DNA of 64,000 nt from Xanthostigma xanthostigma (GCA_963575645.1 OY754469.1:41250753-41314752); one strand, 5' to 3'. Positions 11,005 through 22,445 are shown, counted from the stretch's first letter. A program made the numbers and translations. The notes: generated by a model from the sequence alone, not told the origin.

Positions 11005-11199
11005 TAGAAAAGAAACGAAACGGTTGATTTATGAGTCAAATTTGTTTATTGTAGGAAGACTACGTTTCGACACCTGTTTTGGTGTCTTCCTCAGGTCTTT
11101 AATAAAGACCTGAGGAAGACACCAAAACAGGTGTCGAAACGTAGTCTTCCTACAATAAACAAATTTGACTCATAAATCAACCGTTTCGTTTCTTTTCTA
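11005..11199. repeat. Perfect 195-bp palindrome
   Basis: The 97-base arms are exact reverse complements around a single central base at 11102. Each arm contains a smaller stem, gacacc-aaaaca-ggtgtc, preceded by ctgagga and followed by gaaac. It is either a very recent inverted duplication, the tip of a retroelement inverted on itself, or an assembly/library artefact. Confidence 0.95.
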
Positions 11200-12894
11200 T
11201 ATATACAATTGAGTGATCATGATTATTAAGTTGATTTTTGTTAACAGCGTCTAGAAATCAAATAGACGAACAAATATTTCAAATAACTTTTTTATCAAAA
11301 CTCAAAAATGAAAGAGAAACGGGTTTTCAAAGTTTTATTAAATATTATCAAATTTGCAGGTCGATTCTGACGTTACGTTATGTCACTATGGAAATATGTT
11401 ATGTCATTATCAAGTATTCACAGGAATAGGTCATATGCATAAAACTCCAAATTGGTTAAAATTTTTATTTCGAAATATATTTTAGTTCTTGATCATAACG
11501 TAATGGTTATTTTATTAATCTAATCACTGAAAAAAATACAAATAATAAAAAAGAAATGTAGAAAATAAGCACTTCTTTCGAATTTTCAAAACGCATCGTG
11601 ACGTCAGAGTATATATCAACAACAGTTTTCATGACGACTGTGTCGTCTCACAGTAAGATTATGTCAGTATTTAGAGAAAACGACAAATAAACTTCATTTA
11701 GAACATTGACAATTTGACATCAAGGTTGGCATGCATCGTATATCATGACGTCACATAAGCCCGCGAACATGGCCGATTGTTTAAACTGTCTATTTTTGAA
11801 TGTGGAATTTAATATTTTTTTTCTTATGATAATATTACATTTTTAAATGATTATCAATTTTTTTCCGTATTATGGTTGACTAAATAATCTATTAAAAATA
11901 TAAAAAAAAATCATGCATATGACCTATTGTTCGAAGTTGTCCCCGTTTTGTTGAACATGCTTCTGTACATACTTGTAGTAGCGATAAGGGTCTTCCGCGC
12001 ATTATTTGGGATGCATTTCCGATTCGTGTTATCATTTCTTCTTGCGGTTTTTATAGACTGACCCTACTATTTAACATAGAATAGAATATAATATATTCGT
12101 TCAAATACCGCCATTACATGGCATAAGATCGTCTAATACAATTAAAAAAACAAGTATAATACACTAATAAAGAAATCTTCTATAGAATAATGGTCAGCCT
12201 CAATCAACCTCCTTCGCACAAAATTTTTGAACTTTTTTAGCGAAAGGTTTTAAACATCAAGAGGCAGTTTATTGAATAATCTAATTGATATGCAGACGAA
12301 ACTGCTATTTGTTTTTTGTAATGGATGAGGTGGTAATCTAAGATTATGTTTAAATATCTTACATTATAAGAGTGATAATCAGAGCTGCAATTCAAGTTCA
12401 TATTTTGTTTAACGTACAATAACGCATGAAGAATAAACAATTACGGTAGAGTTAATATTTTATAATTAACAAAAATCGATTTGCAGTGGAACTCTGGCCA
12501 TAGCCCTAACGGCTCTTTTTTGCCTCCACTATTAAACATATGGAGAAATTAAACACGTTGGTGTAAATATCCTTTATAATAAGTCAAAAACTTGACGGCT
12601 TTCCTGATGAGCAGCTACTGTATTTTGTGTATCCATTCCATGGAGTGGAGAGTTGTTATACGGCGATAGAAGCGAGCCGTCAGTCGCATCTTGGCAATAA
12701 ATCGTCTCGCCTGTTGGCTGGTGACAACGCCGTAAGCTCTGGACATTTCTCTCTTTCTTGTATATTCTCTTGGTCCAAAGTTCAGCACAAAACGAAATGC
12801 TCCCCTAACACAGCAGAAATTCTCAAACTGTCATCAGAAAGAGGAGTTGTTACTTGTCAATGTGAGCCGTGAAAATGTCTTTTTTTTTTGTTAT
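11200..12894. other. No gene recognised
   Basis: AT-rich intergenic sequence. From about 12480 onward it becomes less AT-rich and may be the upstream, decayed part of the LINE whose RNase H end follows. The 81-codon frame at 12627 matches nothing I recognise. Confidence 0.4.
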
Positions 12895-13490
12895 CTTTAA
12901 ATTTTAAAATCAAAGTATCGCAACATCATCATCGTCTGCTCAATGACCTGGGAACTAAGAACAAAGTATATTTAATGTGGGTACCGGGCAATGAAGAAAT
13001 CCGGGGCGATGAGATGGTGGATAGCCTTGGTCGACGAGGAGCTTCTGCGAAGTTCATTGGACCAGAACCGGTATACAGATATTCAACAAACTATTAAAAG
13101 CAAATCTCTGACTGGAACTTGAATCTAGGAAACTTACATGGAAAAAAAGAGGACTTGATCAAACTCAGTAGACCTAAACCCAGAAAAGGCTCTTAACTGG
13201 TCATGCACTCCTGAGAAAACATCTACAAACAATAGGGATACGTCAGGGATTGATACAGTGTAGATTTTGCGAAATGGAGGACGAAACAGTCAACCATTTA
13301 CTGTTCGAATGTGAGGCCCTAGCCTATAGGAGAACAACCATATTTGGATACATTGATGAGAGCGGAGTAATCCTCAGGACAAACTAGTCACCAATCTTCT
13401 GGAGTTCAGGAGAAGCTTCAGGCTATTGGGGGACTAGATCCAGGATAAGGATGACGTGCATTAACGGGCTAGTAGCCATAACCCCTAACT
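12895..13490 (+). pseudogene. LINE ORF2 C-terminal remnant: RNase H and zinc-knuckle end
   Basis: In one frame near 12955-13080 the translation gives WVPGNEEIRGDEMVDSLGRR then FIGPEP, the conserved end of a retrotransposon RNase H domain (usual form WVPGHxGIxGNExADxLA). After a stop and frame change, 13194-13395 reads LLTGHALLRKHLQ then CRFCEMEDETVNHLLFEC, the C-terminal Cys-Cys-His-Cys knuckle of I/R1/LOA-group LINEs. In the RNase H part the usual His is Asn and key acidic positions are altered. Reverse transcriptase upstream is not recognisable. It ends in a ttattcattcattcat tract near 13485-13505, possibly the element's tail. A dead 5'-truncated copy. Confidence 0.75.
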
Positions 13491-13650
13491 TATTCATTCA
13501 TTCATCGTAACATCAACTAACAGAGAATTCCCAGTTTAATAATCACCTCCAATATTATGGGTGTCGCGGTTTCTCTTAACAGTGGCGGCTGGTCTTTAAG
13601 TGCACTCGTTAACTGCATTTAGTTTGGTCAATGAGTGCTCATAAGGGGCA

Positions 13651-14815
13651 TCTAGATGGAAAAGTCGAAAGCAGAACATTTGACTTAGGAACTTTGTTTG
13701 GACTAGTTAGGAGATAAACATACTAAAAGTCCTTGCCCCTCTGAGGTACGCCCGAAGGGGGGGAGCACAAAGAAGGTCCCGTTTTTTGGTTTTTTGCTTT
13801 CATCTCGAAAACGGTACGTCGTACGAAATTTTGTTGTAATACATAATGAAAGCTGATAAAATTCTCTATAACTTTAGCTTTCACACTTTTTATCTATCTC
13901 CAATCTTTGCCTAGCTATGAGCTCCGAAAAATGGTCGATTTTCAAAAATGTGTTAAATTCTCTGTAGCACATTGTAACAACACGAATTTGTCAAAATCAT
14001 TTCGTATCGCTCATCCACACTATTAAAAACACCCACACACTATTAAAAATAACATAAGCTTTAACCTATTGAAGGCCCTGGGCACATTGGGATTATGGGG
14101 CCCCTATGACCTTAACAGAGCACTATTTTGTTAGAATAGACAAAGAAAATAGATAAACAAGGTTCTAGATCCTAAGTCGAGGAATGTGATATAAAATGCA
14201 TATATTTAAAAGGATCACGTTCCCAATTTTAACATGAAGGACACAAAAAAAATAAGTATATGAAAAATAGTTCACTGATGATTTTTGTTTAAAACAGTTT
14301 AGGTACTTAGTATACCATTAAACTAGGGGGTCCCTATCAATCGCGGGGCCCTGGGCACGTGCCAGAGTGCCCAGTGGGAAAGAGGGCCCTGCGTGGAGGT
14401 ACTCCCAGCTTATGTTATTTTTTAATAGTGTGTGGGTGTTTTTAATAGTGTGGATGAGCGATACGAAATGATTTTGACAAATTCGTTGTTACAATGTGCT
14501 ACAGAGAATTTAACACATTTTTGAAAATCGACCATTTTTCGGAGCTCATAACTAGGCAAAGATTGGAGATAGATAAAAAGTGTGAAAGCTAAAGTTGTAG
14601 AGAATTTTATCAGCTTTCATTATGTATTCCAACAAAATTTCGTACGACGTACCGTTTTCGAGATGAAAGCAAAATACCAAAAAACGGGACCTTCTTTGTG
14701 CTCCCCCCCTTCGGGCGTACCTCGGAGGGGTAAGGACTTTTAGTATGTTTATCTCCTAACTAGTCCAAACAAAGTTCCTAAGTCAAATGTTCTGCTTTCG
14801 ACTTTTCCATCTAGA
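13651..14815. mobile_element. Large fold-back element, ~410-bp arms
   Basis: Arms 13651-14060 and 14407-14815 are inverted copies, about 97-98% identical by eye (ends tctagatggaaaagtcg and cgacttttccatctaga). They enclose a 346-bp spacer with 'ggccctgggcaca' and 'ggggccctgggcacgtgcc' motifs. No transposase frame. The low divergence of the arms implies recent formation or gene conversion. No clear target duplication. Confidence 0.85.
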
Positions 14816-15535
14816 ATTATTCGTTGCTTAAGCTAATTGCTAAAAAAGTATAAAAAAAATTAATTGAACCTTCTTCAAAGAAGACACTCAGCTGAAGTCA
14901 ATTCAGTCTTTAAACAAATTTTAAAAAAAGCTAAATTTAGTCAAGGGGTTTTATCATTTTCGACTATGGCCTCATTTCTAGTAAGAAGAATTAAAACTGG
15001 TCTTTTGTTCTTTATAATCTATCAAAAATAGTGCTGGCTTGCATTGCTTGAAACTGTGGAGTTATGGGCCAGTCTTTATGTAGGAGCCAGAGCTATGTAT
15101 GCATACGTAGTAGGTGGTAGATTCCTTAGCTGCTATATGCATATATTCAAAGCTCTGAGACCGACAGCTAAGACCACCGGAATCTGCCAAAGAAGACGAA
15201 GAGAATGCCGGGAATTGAAAATAGGATTTGACTAGATAGTGTTGCTCAGGGTTTGACGGAGGCTTACAAGAGATTTCAAACAGATTCGCGTGTGATTTTG
15301 TCGCAAACAGTTTGTTTAAACATTTCTTAACTCGTAACTTTATTGATGTATAAATACTTAAGAGAGAACGATTATATGAGGACTTAAATCTCTCTACTTA
15401 TATATGAACAACTTCATCGTATTGTATTAAAATATTATATTTTATAGAATCTTCACGAATAGCAAAAAAATACAACAAATAAGAATAAATAACACCACTG
15501 TTATTGCACACGATTTTTTAACTTTCCGCTATAAT
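14816..15535. other. No gene recognised
   Basis: A 63-codon frame at 15044 is not recognisable as protein. Otherwise AT-rich. Confidence 0.35.
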
Positions 15536-16150
15536 ATATATCGGGAAGTTATTGTTTTCACCCCGATTTTCAAAAATCGAGTTTTCGTCAGATCTCGACG
15601 TTTTGAGGTCCTAGGAAGCAATTCTGATTATTTTAGCGAAGATGTCCGTAGGGCTGACGTGATTTTGCTGAACTTAGATTTGGAATGATTACTGAAAATT
15701 TGGAATGATTACGCCCAACAGATTTTGAGAAATAAATAAAATTGTCGACCATTTTATTTATTTGAAGAGTTCTATTCAGACGTTAATCAAAGATTTCAAT
15801 TTAGATTTTGAGAAATCTTTCAAAAATTTTTAGAAATTTGTTATTTTGAAATATTTTCAAAATTACTAAACCAATTAATTCCAAAATCTAATCAGCTCTT
15901 CTCTTTAAAAAACGGCATCGATTGCCGCAAACCGTATGAAAATCGGTTCATTTGTTCAAGAGATATCGTGAACGAAAAATTCGTAAAAAAGTTTTTATAA
16001 AATTACTCGTAAAATTCTTATCAGATCGATTTTTTTGTAATAAATTACTTTTTAAGGTTTAAAAAACTTCGTCGATCGCCGCAAACTGCATGAAATCGGT
16101 TCATTTGTTCACGAGATATCGTGAACGAAAAATTCGTAAGCAAGTATTTT
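15536..16150. repeat. Dispersed repeat with internal ~85-bp duplication
   Basis: The block 'gaaaatcggttcatttgttc' plus 'gagatatcgtgaacgaaaaa' occurs at about 15935-15985 and again at 16090-16140. Bases 15733-15790 carry the 'aataaataaaattgtcgacc / gaagagttct' repeat also present at 54867, 57275 and 60855. Confidence 0.6.
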
Positions 16151-16610
16151 TTTTGAGCTCAAAGAACTAAAAAATAAACTTCTTGCTATATTTTATATAT
16201 TTCTGAGCGTTTCGACATCGAAAATAGCCTGCAGGGGCAAACTTATTTTAATTTTTTTTTTTATTTAATTTAATTTCAAGCAAGACAATATTTGGTTGTA
16301 GCTGAACTAAAGAAACCACTCGCATTTTTTCTGTTTTTTTTGCTACCCCCGCTATTTCTAATCACTGCGGTAGGTACATCACTGCTAATAAATAAATAAC
16401 TCTATCTCTTCGTGGCAAAATGAAAAGTAATAACTTCCATTTGTGTAAATAAGGTTTGGTACTATGATGATAATACGTAAAAACGAGCACAGTAAGGCCA
16501 TCTCTCGCTGTAAAAATGAAAAGTCAAAATGCATTACTTTAAATAAGGCTTTTTAATAGATCGTCAGTTCCGACGAAGTCGGCGATCTACCGACGTAGTA
16601 GAGAGACTAC
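16151..16610. other. No feature recognised
   Basis: AT-rich; ends with 'gtcggcgatctaccgacg', a short imperfect hairpin, just before the palindromic LTR unit. Confidence 0.35.
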
Positions 16611-16861
16611 TGTAACAGAGACCCCCCAGCAGGCGACGACAAAGAATTCGTGAGACAACAATCGGCCCGTTATCTTAACAATGGCACACAGATTGTTGTG
16701 GGACAACAAGCCGATTGTCCCCCATAACAATATGTGTATCATTGTTAGAACAACAAGCTGATTGTTGTCCCACAACAATCTGTGTGTCATTGTTAGAACG
16801 AGGAGCCGATTGTTGTCTCACGAAATTCGTTGTCGTCGCCTGTTGGGGGGTCTCCGTTACA
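16611..16861. mobile_element. Palindromic LTR-end unit with ctac duplication
   Basis: The left half starts TGTAACAGAGACC and the right half ends GGTCTCCGTTACA, an inverted arrangement of the same LTR 5' sequence. 'gcgacgacaaagaattcgtg', 'agacaacaatcgg' and 'attgttgtgggacaacaa' recur in mirror order. It is flanked by ctac at 16607-16610 and ctac at 16862-16865, so it appears to have inserted as one unit with TG...CA ends. It shares motifs with the solo LTR at 55-717. No coding content. Confidence 0.8.
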
Positions 16862-17366
16862 CTACAAATGACACAAATCTTCTATTGCATAACGTCAACC
16901 GAGTCTGCGGTGTGTATAAATGTAAATAATACGTGAAGTATTTGACGTAATGCGGAAGCTATACGGGTAACGTGAGAGAGGAAACAAGAGTTTATGTTTT
17001 ATGAGACGACTGCTTCTGTATACAGAGCTCTTTAAATATTTACTTATCAACTCGCTAGCAGCACAACGTCTGCCACTTATTGCGTTATCAAGGCTTAGTC
17101 TGCAGCTTAGATGGTTCCTATTATTGATGCGATGTGAAGAGATATATGATATGCGTTTTAATTCCATCTGGCGCTCGCATTTTATCAAATGAATAGGATA
17201 AAAGCTTTGACAGTCTTTACACATCGATTGAGCCGTTTATGAATAATTCATTTTTTTAAGTCTTAAATCCGAACGGTTTAATTACATAGCACATACATAA
17301 AGCACTTAGACATTTTAACGAGTTTTCTGATTAGTTTTATTATTAGAAATTAGTTTTAGAGCTTTG
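16862..17366. other. No gene recognised
   Basis: Contains overlapping frames on both strands (109 codons minus, 63 plus) in a moderately AT-rich stretch. Neither resembles a known protein. Confidence 0.35.
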
Positions 17367-17760
17367 CTAGCGGTCCGCCCCGGTTTTACCCGGGTGCGAT
17401 AGATATAATTCTGCAAAATGTATTTCGGTTGCGGCTTGGCGTCTGAATTAACAGCTTTGAGAAAATTCTACCAGATTTGCTTCTGAACTAATAGCTTTGA
17501 ATGAATTCTATCAGATGTCGTTACTTGGAACTAAAACAGTTTTTTTTTTGCTTCTGAACTAATAGCTTTAAAAAATTCTATCAGATGTCGTTATATGTTA
17601 CTGAAACAGTTTTTTGGTACAAAATATTTAATAAGAACTACCCTATAGCGTAAGTTGGACCAAGCAAGACACATGTACAAAATTTCATTAAAATCGGTTC
17701 TGTGGTTTTGGAAATTAGTGCGGACAAACATCGTGACACGAGATTTTAATATATAAAAAT
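17367..17760 (+). repeat. 'acccgggtg' dispersed repeat
   Basis: It starts ctagcggtccgccccggttt then tacccgggtgcgatag and ends in a tttaatatataaaaat tail. It contains three degenerate internal copies of 'gcttctgaactaatagcttt' (near 17450, 17480, 17550), also seen in 4118 and 32038 copies. Confidence 0.65.
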
Positions 17761-18090
17761 ATCATAAGCGTAATTACCTAGTAAATGTTCACTACTATCC
17801 AAATCAGAACACTTAATTTTGTTTAAGTATAAAAATATTTTTAAAGACGTTTTCGTAAAGTTGTATTCAAGTTTTACTGTATTGTGAATTGACAAATCTG
17901 GTGTCAAAAAATTAAGTCATTAAAAAATGGCACCTGTCCAGTCTAGTACTGCTATAATGCTCGTGTCATTGTTAAACTCGTTGACTCTCGAGTAACATAA
18001 TGTCACAACTCGTAACATAATAACTGCACTTACTTACGAGATACATATACTACATATTTTGAACAAAACTGACACTATTAAAAATTAAAA
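17761..18090. other. No feature recognised
   Basis: AT-rich, nothing matched. Confidence 0.35.
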
Positions 18091-18307
18091 CGAGAACGCA
18101 TTACAGAATTGAAACTTCTAGCTGCAGAACATACGATTGCATTTGAACAAGTGGAAAAAATGTGTTACGAGATAGTTTCACGTTCAGATATTTCGTCTGT
18201 ACAAGTTAATCTGAACGTGAAACTATCTCGTAACACATTTTTTCCGCTTGTCCAAATGCAATCGTATGATTTGCAAAAAGAAGTTTCACTTCTGTAATGC
18301 GTTTTCG
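18091..18307. mobile_element. Hairpin element, 97-bp arms, 23-bp loop
   Basis: Arms 18091-18187 and 18211-18307 pair almost fully: 'agatagtttcacgttcag' at the inner left with 'ctgaacgtgaaactatct' at the inner right, and 'cgagaacgcattacag' with 'ctgtaatgcgttttcg' at the ends. A 62-codon frame across it is a consequence of the symmetry. Confidence 0.85.
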
Positions 18308-18461
18308 TGACACATTTTTATTTTTTTCGCAGGTTTACTGCAAATAACAAATAAGAAAACACAAGCAGACAACAAAACTTTCGCAGGTTTAGTCCAAATA
18401 TTGTTTTTTTAGCTCAAGTGTTATTCTGATAAATTAGTCGAAAATTTTATACATATATAAT

Positions 18462-19025
18462 ACTAACGGTCCCGTCCGGTTTCACCCGGGTGTAAAAGAA
18501 CGAATGGGGAAGGGAGGAACATGAGTACACACATTCATCTTAGTTTACCGAGATGAATGTTGTGTCCAAATTTCATGATGATCGAAGTTACCGTTCAAAA
18601 GCTTTTGTCGATAAAAAGCAGTATTTATACTTTTTTAAACTAATATTTTTTTTTTAAATTAATTAAATAAAATTAAAATAAATTTAAAGCAATGTAGAAA
18701 ATAAAAAATAAATAAAAATATTTTCGCCCAACGAGGGGCTCGAAACCACGAATATCAGTTGCACGCTCTACCGATTGAGCCATCCGACGTTGTGTACTCT
18801 TAACGCTAATATAAGTATATTTAGTTAGTGCATTTCACCTGAATAGAAGCTTATTTTCTAAAAATTAATTAAAAAAACATTTTCCAGTGGACCAAATTGT
18901 GAATCTAAACCATTCTCGAATCCCCTTGAACACACACAAAAAATTTCATTAAAATCGATCCAGCCGCTTAGGAAGAGTTCAGTTACATACACACGGACAG
19001 AAAAAATATATATATATAAAAATAG
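18462..19025 (+). repeat. 'acccgggtg' dispersed repeat, composite
   Basis: It begins actaacggtcccgtccggtt and ends 'acacacggacag' followed by an (AT)n-rich tail. It shares its first 150 bases with 8416 and 26960. A tRNA-like block lies inside it on the opposite strand (18726-18792). Confidence 0.6.
18726..18792 (-). other. tRNA-like segment with A and B boxes
   Basis: On the minus strand TGGCTCAATCGGT (18770-18782) fits a pol III A box and GGTTTCGAGCC (18737-18747) a B box with one inserted T; the D stem GCTC/GAGC pairs. The anticodon stem does not pair and the acceptor spacing is wrong, so I do not call a functional tRNA. More likely a SINE head or tRNA pseudogene. Confidence 0.5.
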
Positions 19026-19450
19026 GTATACTTAAAAATAATGAAGGACGCCATATATGTAAGGTATCTACTATACATTATATAAATTTATAACGATGAC
19101 AAATGACTCATAGGATAATAAAGTAATTTCATAAGAAAGATGTTTCTTTATCTAAAAATCACTGAAAGAGATCGGAAAACTGGAAAACAATAACACATGA
19201 GAAGATATTTCAGCAGTATGAGTACCTACATCACTTTGTTCGTGTTGAAGACTTGAAGTTCAGCGAGCTAGCACTGTAAAACAAAAGAGGAGCTCTTTTA
19301 TTCGATCGTTGAGCGCACATTTTGTTCTCAATAAAGAGTTGACTCTTCGGTAATCGATAGTTGATTGGGGCGGTGACTTGGATTGATTGGCGTCGATTAG
19401 AGCTGCAGATAACTTTGGCCCGGCACAGAGCGACGCCTCGCCCATAGTGG
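19026..19450. other. No gene recognised
   Basis: Overlapping short frames near 19231-19455 on both strands are not recognisable. Confidence 0.35.
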
Positions 19451-19453
19451 AAC

Positions 19454-19489
<36 letters not shown>

Positions 19490-19625
19490 GTAATAATAAT
19501 AATGATAATAATATTGCGTTTAACGTCCGGTTCTCAACTTTATGTGATAACAGACGCCATTCGCACCATTACTATTTTCCATCTATTATACTTCTCCTTA
19601 TTTTCTACATTTTTTCAACTTCAAA
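19451..19625 (-). mobile_element. SINE 3' part with (AAT)n tail
   Basis: The sequence from 'gcgtttaacgtccggttctc' to 'ttattttctacattttttca' matches the 3' body of the SINE at 59370-59770. The plus-strand left end is an (AAT)n array (19454-19500), which is the SINE tail on the minus strand. Cut short where the CACACGAGG-family block begins. Confidence 0.75.
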
Positions 19626-19990
19626 CCACGCATCGTGTGAACCAAGCACCTAAGAACCATCGCGAAATCGAGTGCCACAGCACGCTTGGAACCTAGCAGC
19701 GATATCAAGCAACGAATCTAGCAAAAGCCGCTGCACACCAGATTTGGCTACTAGGTTTTAAGCGTGCTGTGGCACTGGGTTTCGTGACGATTTTTATGTT
19801 TTTGCTTTACACGATGCGTGCCTTGAAGGTTTCTTTGTAGACGGGTTTGGTACGCGCGCAGTGACAGTTCGAATGTTAACAAAAGTGAACGTTTATTGTC
19901 TCTGAACAGAACACAGACTATGGCACCATGTTTGTTTGCGGGCGTTTGTTCATGTCGCCCACGTGACACAATACTATTACCTGATCTAAC
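19622..19990. mobile_element. CACACGAGG MITE, head-to-head fragments
   Basis: Bases 19622-19735 are the family's left end reversed ('gccacagcacgcttggaacc') and 19735-19990 the same region forward ('ctaggttttaagcgtgctgt', then 'ggtacgcgcgcagtgacag'). Together they form an imperfect hairpin centred near 19738. The right terminus is missing. Confidence 0.65.
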
Positions 19991-21569
19991 CAGAATTCGA
20001 AAAAAAAATGTTTCAGACGAAAGTGTTTTATTTTCAACGTAGAATACCTACAGATCTGTAATAAAAATTGGGGGTAGCCATTTAAAATTCCAAAGTTACC
20101 TCCGCCCCCGCCGCCGGGAGGAGAGCGGGGAATCAAGTTTAGTGTCGCTGAATAGAATTTTTAACACGTGTTTTTTTTTTGTTTTTTAATTTAACGTGCA
20201 GTATTCGAAATAATTGACCGCCCCGGTATTTATGACACATCCTGTATAATACGCAGTGACGCGACAACACGCGGTATGTAACGTCCCGGTTGGACGTCGT
20301 ATCGTGCATAGATACTTGCCGGGTTATTGCGTCTTTTGTACACACGGTCTATTTACATTTAATAACAGTTTGCCGGAGATATATTTTAGCTATGGAATAA
20401 CTTTGGTGTGGATATATTTGCACAGGATGGGAACTTACAAAACTTTCCTGAATGTTTGTTATTATATGTACAAGTGCCAGTATAGGTAGAGAAGGTAGCG
20501 TTTTATATCATATTATATGTACATTGCGTTCGGACGGAACCGCTGCATAGATATAAATTTTCATAAAACAGTTCCTCGTTAACATTTTTTCGAAGCTCTC
20601 AACGCAGGTTTCAAAATTAGCAGTGAACCGCGAGTGAGCGTTACGAGACAAAGGCGCAAATAGGCATTTATGTGCAGATTATAATTTAGGTAAAGAAATG
20701 TCTATAGATTCAAAGCGCACATATTACGTCGTTAATGTTGCATACGCAATATGGATTCAGACCGGTTTATTTTACATCTGATGGGGTGAATTTTGTATAC
20801 ATGTTTTAAGGTCGTCACCTAAAAACAACCGATAGCCGTGACCGTTAATAATTATCCACTTAATGACCACGGCTATGTCTATGTTAGGACAAATTAATTT
20901 TTTCTTTAAAATTTATTCACACTACTAGCCTAGTCAAGAAGTGAGTTTCATGAAAAAAATAGATCCAAGTCTTCAAAAAAGAGCAAAAGCTTATTCGATT
21001 CGAAAGTATTCCGAAAAAGACGTTTTTTTTTATTTTTTTCACCGACAAAAAATGCATTTGTTATTAACAAAAATTGAAAAGAAAAGAAAGTCCCTCAGAT
21101 TTTTGACAATCACTCAAAAACTATTTACGGTAGTGGAAATTGAAAAAAAGGTTCTTAAAGAGGAGAAAATTTCCACTAATATAGTTCGAACTCTATCTCT
21201 ATTATTTATAGTTTTAATTTAACGTTAAAAATAAGGTTGGAAACGGCCGTTACAGTTCGAGCGCAACGCTTTCTTGAGAGAGTACAACACATAAAATAAT
21301 TTGTTTTTAGTATTAAATAACAATTTAAAAATTTGACTAAATTATGGCGTCATCTTAACACTTGAAAGAATAAAGTTCCGTTGAAAAAAATGTTTTAAAT
21401 ATATTTTAAAAAAAGTGACGCTATTGTTATAACTAATTTTTTTTCCAAAAACCATCTCCATTGAAAACAACAAAAAAATGTTTAAATAATTGACCTATAA
21501 TTTCTTTTTTCGTGGAGCCCTTTTTACATCTATACAATTTCTTAATATAAAATATTTTCTTTTATTTTT
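19991..21569. other. No gene recognised
   Basis: Mostly AT-rich; a short GC-rich patch at 20100-20130 (gcccccgccgccgggagg). A 93-codon Lys-rich frame at 20941-21222 has no recognisable domain and follows local base composition. Confidence 0.35.
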
Positions 21570-21815
21570 ATCCGGTCCGGCATCGCTCGAATTTGAAGAT
21601 TTCCACCGTTTTTTCGTCGACTTACGTTGCAAAATTGGTCTCCACGAAAAGCGTTTTTATTTTAACGCAATAACGTATAGCCTATGTCCATCCTAAAGGT
21701 CATTCTAAATAGTGGTGAAATAATTTTTCAAATAGGTCCAGTGATTCCGGAGGGTACCCTCCACATATACAAAAAACTCACAAAATTCGCACTCTCTCTT
21801 TATAATATTAGCATG
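21570..21815 (+). repeat. Dispersed retroposon 3' fragment ('tccggtccggc' type)
   Basis: It starts tccggtccggcatcgctcg and includes 'cgtcgacttacgttgcaaaa', ending ctttataatattagcatg. Related to the tandem pair at 42270-42670. Probably RTE-type LINE 3' sequence. Confidence 0.6.
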
Positions 21816-22257
21816 ATGATATTTGATGCATTTAGCAATTTTTGACCCACTCACGTCCACATTTTATTTTTGGTAACAACGGAGTCGTTGACATATAAAT
21901 ATAAAATGAACCTGAATAGCGTCTAAATGATAAATTAACTTCCAAAGTAAACACACACTTCACAAACAATGGGCGCAGAAGGCTTAATTAATTAACAATT
22001 ACCTACATTATTATATAACTGAAATCCGTTTTTAACGCATTATCTAATTAAGATGTTATCTTGTACAAAGCATCATACACATACACAAACGTTGTATACA
22101 GAGTGGTACAAACAAACTGGTAAAAGTGGAAATCTCGACGTAGGTTTACTGAACAATGATCTATGATATACGCTGTCTGATTTAGAATTAAAGGCTGAAA
22201 AAAATTCAGCAAATCAAATACGTTTATCTGAAAGCAGTAGTTTCATTTTCGAGAAAA
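21816..22257. other. No feature recognised
   Basis: AT-rich, nothing matched. Confidence 0.35.
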
Positions 22258-22445
22258 AAATTCTAGCCAATTGAGCTACGGGACAATTACCACTTCAGAA
22301 AAGTTGACATTTGATTATAATAAAGAAAATAAAATTTCTGATATCGCGTGAGGTGACGCGGGTAATGGCTAGTATTCAATATGATATTAACTATTCGTTG
22401 CCATGGTTACCTACATAATATGTTCCACGTCATGTAAAAATTCAT
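22258..22445 (-). repeat. Dispersed repeat, inverted partner of 56335-56530
   Basis: Shares 'gatatcgcgtgaggtgacgc' and 'ttgccatggttacctacata' with the reverse complement of the partner. On the minus strand CGTAGCTCAATTGGCTAGA looks like a pol III A box; no good B box follows, so a SINE origin is only possible. Confidence 0.65.

Noticed and set aside
19387..19653. 88-codon frame with a poly-Asn run
   Set aside because: The Asn run is the (AAT)n tail of a SINE, not a protein low-complexity domain.
20941..21222. 93-codon Lys/Phe-rich frame
   Set aside because: Amino-acid content mirrors the A/T composition, and no domain is visible.
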